NCBI GenBank assembly: GCA_009869945.1
Contig: WIXG01000141.1
Location: 1-64,000, forward strand
DNA from: Mesaphorura yosii
Taxonomy: Eukaryota; Arthropoda; Collembola; Poduromorpha; Tullbergiidae
DNA length: 64,000 bases
Direction of reading: 5' to 3'
How positions within the stretch are numbered: the first letter of the stretch is position 1; the number at the start of each line of letters is the position of its first letter. The position numbers and the translations under genes were made by a program. Positions 54,201-63,319 of this stretch are shown here, one piece after another. The notes under the pieces were generated by a model, which was not told the origin of the DNA, did not search any database, and saw only the letters and a program-made list of their open reading frames with translations.

Positions 54201-57200
54201 ATGTCTTTTTTACCTTTCTCGGCTCAAGTGAAGTTGTCAAATGCTCACTGGCTCGTAGCACGTTTGCCATGCCGGGTTTCATTTCAGAGTCGTGTAAATA
54301 TTGTGATGTGATAGGTGGGTTCTCTTTTCTCTTTTTATAACCCATTGTTGTTGTTCCGTGATGTGCGACATGTTTGGTTAATGAGGGGATTTATAATGGC
54401 GATGGCACTCTCCATTATTCTGCCACCAAACATCCTTACATTGCCATTCCTGCCAGGTCGACTGGCAACTATCAACTAGCAAGTGGCGATGGTTCGCATG
54501 CTTGCTCGGTTTGCTCCACTGCGCTGCTCGCTGCACCGTCTTTGCTGCCAAACCTACTTAATGCTCTCTTTTTATTAGATAGGATTTTTCAATCTGTCAT
54601 CATATCCCCGGAAATGAATACCTTCGTCTATGCCATGACATGAGAACTGTCGTGAGGAATGACACAGAATGACGTGCGTCTAACTGAGTGGTCAGGCACC
54701 GAGCACTAAAATGGATTCTACTTTTGAATATGAGTAGTTTATATTTTATTAGGAACCAACAGAAATGAATGACAATTACGGCGAGACAAGGCTGAACGGT
54801 GTGAGTTTCTGTTGAGATAGCACGCACACGCGTGACAGATGGACGGACGGGCTGACATCGTCAAACTGTTTCATGTTTCTCATTACTTTACCTTTTATTT
54901 TTGGACCCGGTGACTTGTCTTGCCTTTGGTGCTGGATGCTCTCGTGATTGCTGTATCGCATTACACCTTTCAGACAGCCATCTTTCATTTCGCTTCGTAC
55001 GTGTCGAGTCGATTGTTTCATCATCACATATCATCCTCATAATAGACGGACGTCTTCCTGTGTTCTGCCTCGAGCTTCCTTCCCCTTTCCCTGCCACGCC
55101 GACCATATTTGGTCATTACTTCAATACAGTTGGGCTATTATCATAATAGCACTAAAAAGTTATGAATACCAGAAAGACACTTTTGACATGACAAGTCATG
55201 GCTGCACTGCCAAATCGTTCGTAACAATGCACCACTCATTTCATATTTCATCGCTTTGCTCCATTTTCATTTTCCCACTTTATGCTATCCATTTCCAAAT
55301 AGTAAATTTGGTAAAAAGCAGTTACATATTTTCTGGATGCGGACATTGTTGTTAAGTGCGTTTTAGTCATGCTGTGGCGCCATGTCAGATGTTGTCTTGG
55401 TAATTACATCACAACAACAACATGCGTCATGTGTTTGTCGTGTCGTAGATTTTGTACCATTCAAATTCATTCATACAGCACTTGCGCTTGACTGTCTGGT
55501 ACATCACGTGAAGTTCGAGAAGTCAGCATAATAACATGATTATTAGTGGAACCAGCACGAGTGCTGTTTTACTAGCAACGAGAAATTTCTCAAGTGCGTT
55601 GTAAGTCCGGTCATATTTTCATTGTTATCGTCGTCTTGTGCTAATGCTACTGCCGCTGCACGGGTCAACCAACTTGCACTCCACGTTACTAGATTTGGAT
55701 ATTATTGTCAAGTCGTACTCTCAATTAAGGAGAGCTTAAGCAGGCCCTAAATCGGAGGCTTAAGCAGCATGATTTTAAAATAAGAGAGTCAACCAGATAA
55801 ATTATGGAATGAATACGAGCATAGTTACTCGAGCGAGATCAAGCACAAAGCTGCCGCCGCCGCTGTCCGCTCCCGTCCGTGAGGCACTTGCACGGGCTTA
55901 AGTTGTGTATAATTGCATTGGTAATACTCTTCACGTGTTTAATGGAGATTTAACTCCAAAAAGGAACTGAAAGACTTAAGAACATTATCGTCAATCCCTT
56001 CCTGAAAGACTTTTATTATTGTGGTCCCGTGGACGGTATTGTTGTGGTTCCTTTTCCTTTTTTCTTAATTCACAATTTACAATTTACGGCGCTATGCTGA
56101 AGGATAAATGACAAAGTAAATGGAAAGTATTAATAAAATATATTTAGTTTTGGTTTTATTTTTATGATAATTGTCGGATGAAATGAGCACATGTGACTGT
56201 AAAGCAATAAATTCTTGAATTGGGCAAATACGATGGAAGCCCTAAAATATCTCATTTGTTCACGTCTTTTGTTATATTTTCCTGGAACTTTGTGGACAAC
56301 TTTTACAAAAAAATCATAATCAATTTCTGCTTAATTTCAGAATTTGGAGGTCAAGGAAATGCTCATCAAGCTTTCAACGCACGTCAACCACCGAAGAAGA
56401 AGCGAAAGTCTCGAACTGCATTTACCAACCACCAAATTTTTGAACTGGAGAAACGATTCCTGTATCAAAAATATTTGTCTCCGGCTGATCGTGATGACAT
56501 TGCTCATCAATTGGGACTTACAAATGCACAGGTGGGTTGGACAACTTTGTATTTATTATTAAACTATTTCCAAAGCAAACGTACACAATTATGAAACCCC
56601 CGTTTAAAGACTTCCACCAAATAAGAAGATGCCTCCATCCGTTGAATTCACACAAATGTGTTAAATAATTGAGTGTACCCAAGAAAAAAATTCCGCCTGC
56701 CTGATTCATTAATTATCATACAATTTAGTAAACACCGAGGCTGATTTATTCTTTGTCTTCGCCTTCTCCCACCGTCCAAACTGAAATGTATTGTCATTCA
56801 CAATTGATTAACTGGCAACTGTTTCTTATTTCTAAAGGTTATAACTTGGTTTCAAAACCGGAGAGCCAAAGTCAAGCACTACATTCCAAAGATATTTCCG
56901 ATTGATTAACGGAAAATATTTGTTTCTTTCTCCAAAAGGTGATAACTTGGTTTCAAAATCGGCGAGCTAAGCTTAAGCGTGACATGGAGGAGATGAAGAA
57001 GGACGCGGAGTCGTTGCACATGATCTCGGCGCACAAGACGTTCCTGGAGAGTGCGCACGACTTGGCTCTGCTAAAGAAACGAGCTCAAAGTATGGACATG
57101 AGCTCTGCCGCAGCGGCTGCTGTGGCTGCCACCGCATTTCATCATATTTCATCTCCAACCTCATCTTCACAGTCATCCCACTCGCCTATCAATCTCACGT

Positions 57201-57226
57201 CGGAATCTCCTCCTTCAACCCATTAA
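32615..57226 (+). CDS. Lbx: Lbx (ladybird) homeobox transcription factor, complete gene with alternative last coding exons
   Basis: Nuclear homeodomain transcription factor, orthologue of Drosophila ladybird early/late and vertebrate LBX1/2, which specify muscle, heart and neuronal subtypes. Exons: 32615-33277, 35943-36285, 56341-56531, then either 56838-56909 (4a) or 56939-57226 (4b). All junctions have GT-AG borders and matching phases (0, 1, 0). With 4b the protein is 494 aa, with 4a 422 aa. Order of parts in the 4b form: acidic run 81-105, His-rich run 107-135, Eh1-like FSISDIL 236-242, PLDALFQMTSKTFEGL 313-328, homeodomain 356-415 (R5 at 360, T47, Q50, N51), then the ladybird tail with SAHKTFLE and ALLKK. 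It is longer than vertebrate LBX1 (about 280 aa), mainly because of the N-terminal low-complexity part. Start choice: ATG 32615, with ATG 32630 (aagATGg) as a good alternative five codons later. Confidence 0.93.
33278..35942 (+). other. Lbx intron 1
   Basis: A 2.7 kb intron from gtaatg to a tttcag acceptor (AG at 35941-35942), phase 0. No repeat, RNA or nested gene recognised. The minus frames at 34667-35002 and 35454-35864 have no similarity I can name. Confidence 0.8.
35943..36285 (+). CDS. Lbx: Lbx exon 2 with Eh1-like repressor motif
   Basis: 114 codons plus one base, ending at donor tcag|gtaaat. FSISDILSHKP near the start matches the Eh1-like FSIEDIL block of vertebrate LBX, a motif that in related factors recruits Groucho/TLE. 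Near the end, PLDALFQMTSKTFEGL matches the vertebrate PLCALEELASKTFKGL block. Between them lie Ser-rich (SSSNSSGSSNCSS) and His/Gln-rich (THHHQQQQR) linkers. The single last base (G) joins AA of exon 3 to give Glu336, confirming the splice. Confidence 0.92.
36286..56340 (+). other. Lbx intron 2, 20 kb
   Basis: The largest intron, from gtaaat (36286) to ttaatttcag (AG at 56339-56340). No nested gene is supported. The longest plus frame, 173 codons at 41357-41878, reads like chance sequence and is matched by a 133-codon minus frame on the same bases. A 24-bp palindrome lies at 43350-43373 and a 12-bp inverted pair at 45748/45961. By analogy with other NK genes this intron is a likely place for enhancers, but I see no specific motif cluster above chance. 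Confidence 0.7.
43350..43373. repeat. Perfect 24-bp palindrome in Lbx intron 2
   Basis: Two 11-bp arms (aaattccaatt and aattggaattt) around a 2-bp centre (ac). It could be a dimeric protein-binding site or chance in AT-rich DNA. Confidence 0.6.
56341..56531 (+). CDS. Lbx: Lbx exon 3, homeodomain residues 1-44
   Basis: Opens with AA completing Glu336, then FGGQGNAHQAFNARQPPKKK leads into the homeodomain RKSRTAFTNHQIFELEKRF, LYQKYLSPADRDDIAHQLGL, TNAQ, and ends at donor cacag|gtgggt in phase 0. The exon boundary falls between homeodomain residues 44 and 45, a position used for introns in many homeobox genes. Helices 1 and 2 are nearly identical to vertebrate LBX and fly ladybird. This exon is shared by both predicted isoforms. 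Confidence 0.97.
56803..56837 (+). promoter_or_regulatory. Acceptor region of exon 4a (branch-point-like site, pyrimidine tract, AG)
   Basis: attgattaac at 56803-56812, then ctgtttcttatttctaaag with AG at 56836-56837. The same attgattaac recurs before exon 4b, so this splice signal belongs to the duplicated unit. The tract is pyrimidine-rich and the branch-to-AG spacing (about 25 nt) is normal, so the site looks usable. Confidence 0.65.
56838..56909 (+). CDS. Lbx: Lbx alternative exon 4a: second version of homeodomain helix 3 with a short tail
   Basis: In phase with exon 3 it encodes VITWFQNRRAK, then VKHYIPKIFPID and TAA (56907-56909). It is a tandem copy of the start of exon 4b, 101 bp upstream. 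Over the first 13 codons, five differ silently, only one changes the protein (Leu56 to Val) and seven are identical. That pattern suggests selection on the protein rather than a decaying copy. Homeodomain residues 45-57, including T47, Q50, N51 and R53, are kept. Residues 58-60 become His-Tyr-Ile, and the conserved ladybird tail is lost. The predicted isoform is 422 aa. Use of this exon is inferred from sequence; no transcript evidence is available here. The alternative is a non-spliced relic that has so far kept its frame. Confidence 0.72.
   Translation, partial: VITWFQNRRAKVKHYIPKIFPID
56901..56938 (+). promoter_or_regulatory. Acceptor region of exon 4b, overlapping the end of exon 4a
   Basis: attgattaac at 56901-56910, then a tract ending tttctttctccaaaag with AG at 56937-56938. 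It repeats the arrangement before 4a, with a slightly longer tract. Its branch-point-like gattaac contains the TAA stop of exon 4a, so this stretch would serve as both splice signal and coding end. Confidence 0.7.
56939..57226 (+). CDS. Lbx: Lbx exon 4b: canonical homeodomain helix 3 and ladybird C-terminal domain
   Basis: In phase with exon 3 it encodes VITWFQNRRAKLKRDMEEMK, then KDAESLHMISAHKTFLESAH, DLALLKKRAQSMDMSS, an Ala-rich run (AAAAAVAATAF), a Ser/His/Pro-rich end and TAA. RAKLKRDMEEMKKD is the standard Lbx sequence. The SAHK-FLE ... LLKK block resembles fly ladybird and supports an ecdysozoan source. Pairing with exon 3 gives the expected full-length protein (494 aa), so this is the default last exon. 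Confidence 0.95.
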   Translation: MITWFQNRRAKLKRDMEEMKKDAESLHMISAHKTFLESAHDLALLKKRAQSMDMSSAAAAAVAATAFHHISSPTSSSQSSHSPINLTSESPPSTH

Positions 57227-58830
57227 ACACCATACAGACATCAGACTGCGAAGAAACGAGTGCGCGCTGGTCGAATCTCCATTCGTAAGGCGACCTATTA
57301 ATAATATTAGGGCTACTGCTGGACAAAATGGAATGACCACAACAAATTCAAAGCGTGATGCAATCTAATTCAGACTCAGGCTCCTTTCTTTTCTCTCGTC
57401 TTTGGGGCTGCCTTCCAGATAACCAGTCAGGCTAGACACTCGTTCGAAGAACCCTATTTACAAAGTCAAAGTTAGACGAAAGTGGCATCTGAGAACAGAT
57501 GCCATGTTGAATCAAATTTGGCTTCATCCCAGCATGCTAATTGCATGACAGAATATTAATAACCTCCTCAGCGACTTCCTAGAACAAGAGCGTAGAACTA
57601 AGTGCACATTTAGAAATGTGTGCTCGAGACATTTACCGTTTCAGTAGCCAATTTTGATCACCACCGTTGTTTTGCCCCACTTTTCAATCGTATTGATTTT
57701 TTGCACTGAGTCTGCCACCTCATGACAGTTCGGTCTCTTGAAAGCGGAGCCAAACGGCCATAATTTTATGAGTGTGAAATGCCTTTTATCACCTTCTTTG
57801 AAAATCACAAAACAAAACAAGGCACAATACAAAACCAGTACTTTGTAATTCTCACAGGATTTGTCGAATATCGGTCGACCTGTCGTCGGTCAAATCTAAT
57901 TGCCACTTAAGGTGGGCCTGTCTGAAAGGGAAAGCAAATGCGCCGTCTGCACGATAGAAGGAAGTGAATGCCTATCTTGCGAATGTGGTCCCTTTAATAT
58001 TTCCAGTTCAGTATTACTAAAATATTTAACCATGTCGTCGTGTTATGGATGAACGAGAGACGAACGGACAAGTGTCGATATTTTAATGAGAACCTCTTTT
58101 CATGTTGGAATACCATTTTATTTATTTCGCTAGTTGACAACATTGTGAATAGTACCTCTAGCGTGAGTACTTACGTGTAGAAATAACGCTAAGCATTAGG
58201 AAGTATCATTCAAAGCTGTCAAACTGTACAAATTCACAAATTAGCTTGTAAAGTAGGCTAAGAGTGCATTCACGCCATAGCATCCAACGTAGCTTCTTCA
58301 TATCCTAATTTATGTGCAAATGTAACCGCAACTACAAGTACGCTATTGCAATTCTAACCTGAATTTATAGATACAAGGATTTAAAGGTCCCTCGTAATAT
58401 ATTATAAGTATCCCAAATGTAGTCTAATTACGTAAATGCTGGGAATATGCAAGAAAACATGTACACATTCCTAACTTGTAAGGATAAGGCAAGTGCAAGC
58501 CCTCTAACTAAGCTAGCAACGTGAATATTTAGTGATGGCGTAGGAAGTGTCCGCTTTAGTTAAGTACTCATTAAGGCCAAGACCACGAGTTCGGTTTATT
58601 TTAGCAACTCCTAGATCCTATCCTAGCCCAACAATGGTGTTTAGAAACTCGACAACTATATTTGATAGTAGATTAAGGGTTAAGCCACAACTTTGCAGGA
58701 TTCTGTTAATTCGATACCAAAAAGTATGCTATGAGTTAGACATTAATTAAACCTGTAATTAATGTATTCATTTTCCTCTGCTCCGTGTTATTCTACTTGA
58801 TTGAGTGGCAATAAAATCAATCCTTGTTTG
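57227..58830 (+). other. Probable Lbx 3' UTR
   Basis: About 1.6 kb between the 4b stop and the first clear AATAAA. No open frame resembling a gene. If exon 4a is used, the 3' UTR would begin at 56910 and include all of exon 4b, with no later exon junction. Confidence 0.5.
58810..58815 (+). terminator. Candidate Lbx poly(A) signal AATAAA
   Basis: The first AATAAA I find after the Lbx stop (caataaaatc), followed by a T/G-rich stretch (ccttgtttg ... gttggtgat) at 58822-58849, as expected for a cleavage site with its downstream element. Confidence 0.5.
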
Positions 58831-61034
58831 ATTAGAAGCCGTTGGTGATATTTACTAATTTGTTTGACACATCTTATCTTCCATTGCGTCTCGGGCGATT
58901 AAAAACAACAAAATAACATAAATTCATTTCGCAAGTCTAGATTTTCAATTTCCGGCGTCAGTTCATGCTTTTGCAACATATGTCAGAAATGAATCAGAGA
59001 CCAAAGAACAAAAATCCTGAATCAGAGACAATCTGCTAGTTATTGACTCAAGTAGTAAATCTGCCGATTGTCTTTTCCTGATAAAGAAGAGCTCGAATAA
59101 ACTTGTTAGCACAAAGAGATTGCATTATCGAAACAATGCGTGCCTGTTCGATATCGTGGGTCATAAATTAGTAAAAGACATTATACATGAAATTTCGTGT
59201 TTAATGTATCAGAACTGAGCAACTTTAAGCCAAAATATATTCCGAGCTAGCAGCGACTATATGCAAAGAACGCCTCATCCCACGTTCCAGTTAAATTATG
59301 GCAGCAGGTGTGTACGAACATAATAAAAATGTCTTATTAAATGGGTTTTATTCTTTCGTTTTTACGGACTAATTCATTTAAGAGCATTGCGATGGGATTC
59401 GTGGCAGATTAGCAGCCGGAGTTGGACCGGTGACAGAACATGCAATAATATTGTGTTTGGAACAATTTCAACTCATTTGATTCACTTCACCAATTACTTG
59501 ACGCCGAGTTAATCACGTCGGCATTCAGACCTCAAACCAGGTCCCATGTAAATTGCTGCTGCAAAATTACAGTCTTTTTTCTCTGTGATCTTTGATTAAT
59601 AAGAAGATATGCATAAGCAAATTTAAATCTTTATTTATCTGAAATTTACGAAATCAGAAATTCCGCAGCATGTCATTAGTATAAAGATTGGCCCGTCTGC
59701 CTGCTCATGCACATTAAACTGTATAATTATTTTAATTGATGCTTTAAATGCATAGCACATTGGCAGCCACTCAGACGTTATAAAATCTAATCATCCTGTA
59801 CCGTACTCGTATTGTATTGTGGTTAGCAAAACGGAAAAATCAGCCGTAATATTTCATTTAGTTCGTTACGTAGTTACGTTATTACATGCGTCAAAATATA
59901 TCACATTCCAAAACTTGTTTTCGTGTGTAGCCAGTCAGTTCACTTGAGTCCGCATTGCCATTTGACGATGCAAAGCGATGAGATGAGAAGTCAGCGATCA
60001 CAAATATGAAAGACAGATTGAACCGGCACGCCATCCAATGTGAATTTAGTGATTTTGTATGATTCAAAAGGCTAGGAGTAAAATGCGGCCGATTTGTGTG
60101 TGGCCTCTCTAAACCAAGTTTATAAGTTCGCATGCATGTATTTTTCCAACAACGTGCCTTGTTTCCACCAAAGCCTTGGCATACAGGAAGATTTAGGGCT
60201 ATTTGGTGATGATGAATCTATTTGGATCTCCTGCATGCCCTTTCTCGCGCCGAGCACGGCTCTCTATTGTATCTCATTGTTCGCGTACTCTGAAGCCTTG
60301 AAGGAGAGAGACGAGAAGATAGATGGTTGGGAATATGATGTAGTTTTAAGAATGAAACGAGTACTTTTTTCTGAAAACTCCATGCCGCGTTGTTTGGAGC
60401 CCTTTATCTCATTCCCCATGTGTGACGGCAAGAATGAAGAGGCTTCAGAAGCTCCAAAGTCGTCGGCTTGCTTTTCCCTGTAATTACTTGTAATCATTTC
60501 CCTTCCACAAAGAAAAGCCGATTCATTCTTACATCGTGTACTAGCTGTTTAACACCACGGACGGAGATCTGATACAACGAATTAAGCTAACATACACATA
60601 ACTCAAACATTTCTTCATTCGAAGTTGTGCTGTGTTCGCTATTCGCAAGTGTTCGCGGCACTACGCTAAATACATTCCTCGGGTATTTGGGTTTGGGCTT
60701 CAGATTCACGAGAATGCACTTTCTTCGTGGACTTGAGCTTGTCTTGCTCCGTCTTTTGTAAATTAATTTTCCATTAATTCGCCCAAATTACCCAGCAATC
60801 TGAGGCCATAAAAAACGTAAGAGCTTTTCATTAGCACACGTTCGCGGACATGTGAAATGTGAACGGAATCTGATTTTAATCTGTACAAATGCTCGAAATA
60901 TTTCTCAGCACATTTTTCAGACAAATGTACATAATTCTGGAATTCATTCGCTCCTCTGAAGTGCCAAAGTTAGGAGCGGCAGCTTTTGCAGTTGCCGTCA
61001 ACTGAATCCTCACTCCATTTTGCCAATAAAAGAA
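58831..61034. other. Intergenic region after Lbx; nothing recognised
   Basis: About 2.2 kb of AT-rich DNA. The open frames at 60094-60483 plus (129 codons) and 60264-60497 minus overlap and have no recognisable domain. Confidence 0.5.
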
Positions 61035-61036
61035 TA

Positions 61037-61283
61037 GAGCTCTGGAGTATGAATGGCTTATCGTTTAACGCCTATCACCTATAACTTAAAATTATAAGTT
61101 CTGTGCGATAAGTTATAAAGCTTGGAATTTCTGGAGCACATTGTGCCTGACTTACAACATTGCGAATGAACCATGACTTATCGCATAACATAATTATAAT
61201 TTTAAGTCGAATTTAAATCAATCGGCAGCTTATAGCTCATAATTAAAAGTCATAAGCGATGGGTCATTCGCGCTCCAGTGCTC
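61037..61283. mobile_element. MITE-like foldback element, 247 bp, flanked by TA
   Basis: The ends are imperfect terminal inverted repeats: left GAGCTCTGGAG then GAATGGCTTATCG; right, reverse complemented, GAGCACTGGAG then GAATGACCCATCG. Over the outer 31 bp there are about 8 differences, nearly all transitions. Both ends abut TA (61035-61036 and 61284-61285), as for TA-target DNA transposons such as Tc1/mariner-like families. Inside is a further hairpin with perfect 10-bp arms (61104-61113 and 61176-61185) and a second copy of the gcgaatga...cttatcg motif, so the element may be compound. It has no coding capacity: a non-autonomous relic. Family assignment is uncertain. Confidence 0.6.
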
Positions 61284-61285
61284 TA

Positions 61286-62317
61286 ATATTTAGAATTGAC
61301 CCTTGAAGGAAATGTAAATTTGTATGCAAGTCGCCTTTGTACTTAACCTATAATGTTGCCCGACTACTACGTACGTACTGTTTACATATTCAGATGAGAA
61401 CATAAAAAGAACCGCGAGAGTGGGCAGCGGCAGCACAAGTGATTATAACATAAATTGCATTTCCTGCTAATACTGGCGCAATGTTGCCGGTGAGAAACAT
61501 TTAACTTCTTAGTTTAACGCGGTGCATTTATCATGGAGATTTCGGTGATTACTGCCTGCCTGTTGTTCGTTTTTGCGAAGTATGAGAGATCTGAGGAAGC
61601 TATTCATTACGGCCAATGCATTAATTTCTAGTGGCTATCTTCCACGCTGCAGCTACGACGTGCTAATGCCAAAACGTCCTGTTCATTTTCATTCCAAATG
61701 AGATGGAAGTCACAGGTAAGTGAGTTACGCTATGATTAAGCTTTGCTACAGTGTGGCATGTGCTGTCCACTGCCAATGCCAGAGTACAGGCACAGGTGTG
61801 TATTATGAATTGGTGTTAAATAGTCTGAAAAGAGTTGAAGTCAGAAAATGTAAGTGAAGTGTGAGGTTAATACGCGCAGTGCAGCGAAGGGGGTAGAGTG
61901 GGGAGTTGCTCTGTCGGCATTTCTCAAAGAGCCGAGGTGCGAATTGTTGTTAGAAGTGTAATCACGCATTGATGGCTCTCTTTTTCCTTTCTTACGCACT
62001 CAGTCAGTCAATTTCCTACCTTTCAAGTTGGGCTTGTACTGTGAACGATGCCAGCAATGCGAGCTGCGCTGATAAGAGTTGTCTTTCTGTCTCGTCCATC
62101 CGGGCTGAAAGTACCAGGCAATCTATCTCACTTATTTATTGTGAAAGATTTCGCTCGTTACGATTATGAACAATTTACTTGACAAACGCGTATTCTTCAA
62201 GAAAGCGACGGCCCGAGCAATGCGTACAGGTTGTTCCGACTCGGGTCGCCTAACTCATTTCGCTTTTCACAGTATGGTGGCTGGGGGATTCCAGGACAAC
62301 TCATTTTATTGACACAG
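61286..62317. other. Intergenic; nothing recognised
   Basis: About 1 kb with only short open frames (the longest is 66 codons, 61969-62169 plus). No repeat or RNA seen. Confidence 0.5.
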
Positions 62318-62426
62318 CATGCTAAAAAATTCATGCCCCAGAAAATTTATGTTCAAAGACGACTCATGTTCCAAAATCTCATGGTTGACCCCAAATCATG
62401 TTCGCGTAAACTCATCCTCTATAGGT
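62318..62426 (+). repeat. Degenerate 16-bp-period minisatellite, block 1
   Basis: About seven units of 14-17 bp, most beginning catg (for example catgttccaaaatct, catgttcgcgtaaact). It is the inverted counterpart of the block at 62671-62841. The units are too degenerate for a recent expansion. Confidence 0.55.
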
Positions 62427-62670
62427 TAAAGTCAAACAAATGAAATATTACACAACAAAAACAATTGAGCAATTTCAATTGGCAATTTTTATTTTTGAAA
62501 TCTGATAATTGTCAGAGTACTACGTCACTTTTTCATCAATTGGGTGACAACGTCCCAAATACTGCTGCTGAACTGCGGCACTGTTCAATTATCTATATCC
62601 CCGTAAAATAAACCTAAAACGAACGCCCTAGCCTAATAGAATTTGGCGCTTTGTTAAAAAAATGATAATG

Positions 62671-62841
62671 TAGTCCGTTAACATGAGGAGGTATAACATG
62701 TCTTTTTATCAGCATGACCTAGACTTGAACATGAGCTTTCAAAAACATGAATAGTCAAGAACATGAGTTTTTTTCAACATGGGATTTTAGTAACTTAAGT
62801 TTTTTAGTATGAGATATCCGTAATTTGAAATATCGAGCATG
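62671..62841 (-). repeat. Degenerate 16-bp-period minisatellite, block 2, inverted relative to block 1
   Basis: About ten units marked by aacatgag or a variant every 14-18 bp; some units have lost the motif. Read on the minus strand the units begin catgttc, as in block 1. The 244 bp between the blocks hold no recognised feature. Inverted arrays of short tandem units are typical of foldback-type elements, but no target duplication or clear outer end was found. Confidence 0.5.
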
Positions 62842-63234
62842 ATTTGGCCTGTTACGGGCTGGGGGAGCGAAGTCATCTGCCAGAACCATCGTTAAATATT
62901 TGAAGCCTTATTGTGGTTATTTTAATCCATTTTTATTGCGGATGAGATTTTTGTGGGCGGGCAAGCAATTTTAAAATTTAAAAATTGTTATTACCTTACA
63001 GAAGCAAATGACACAAGATGATTGTCTGTGATGTGATGAAAGCGTTCTTCGGCTTAAGTAGCTTATTGGCAGGTTAACTGAAAAGAGTTTAAAAGTCTAT
63101 TGTATTATATTGTTGTAAAATGCCAATCCCTTTTGACTTCTTTTATTGAATCTTCTTTTCTACTTGATTTGGTACCAAAGTGATCGGTTCTGTCTCCAGC
63201 TTCGTCTTCGACAACATGTCTCTGCCCTTTCCTG
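62842..63234. other. Intergenic; nothing recognised
   Basis: About 390 bp of AT-rich DNA leading up to the TATA box at 63235. No open frame or repeat worth noting. Confidence 0.5.
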
Positions 63235-63242
63235 TATAAAAA
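63235..63242 (+). promoter_or_regulatory. TATA box of a putative downstream gene
   Basis: TATAAAAA followed by ggcg. At the usual 30-bp spacing, transcription would start near 63265, 55 bp before the ATG at 63320. Such a match is common by chance in AT-rich DNA. Its position directly before a coding-like exon is what gives it weight. Confidence 0.4.
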
Positions 63243-63319
63243 GGCGATGATCTATCGACGTAACATGGATCGGGCTGAGAGGACGACGGCGAGAAATATG
63301 AAATTCCTAATTGATCTGT

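Noticed and set aside
53939-54340. 133-codon + frame before Lbx exon 3
   Set aside because: No homology recognised, and opposed by an overlapping minus frame. Its phase does not fit between Lbx exons.
5146-63000. Scattered TCAAGTG/CACTTGA sites like Tinman/NK2 binding sites
   Set aside because: The number seen is about what chance predicts for a 7-mer on both strands, and they do not cluster.
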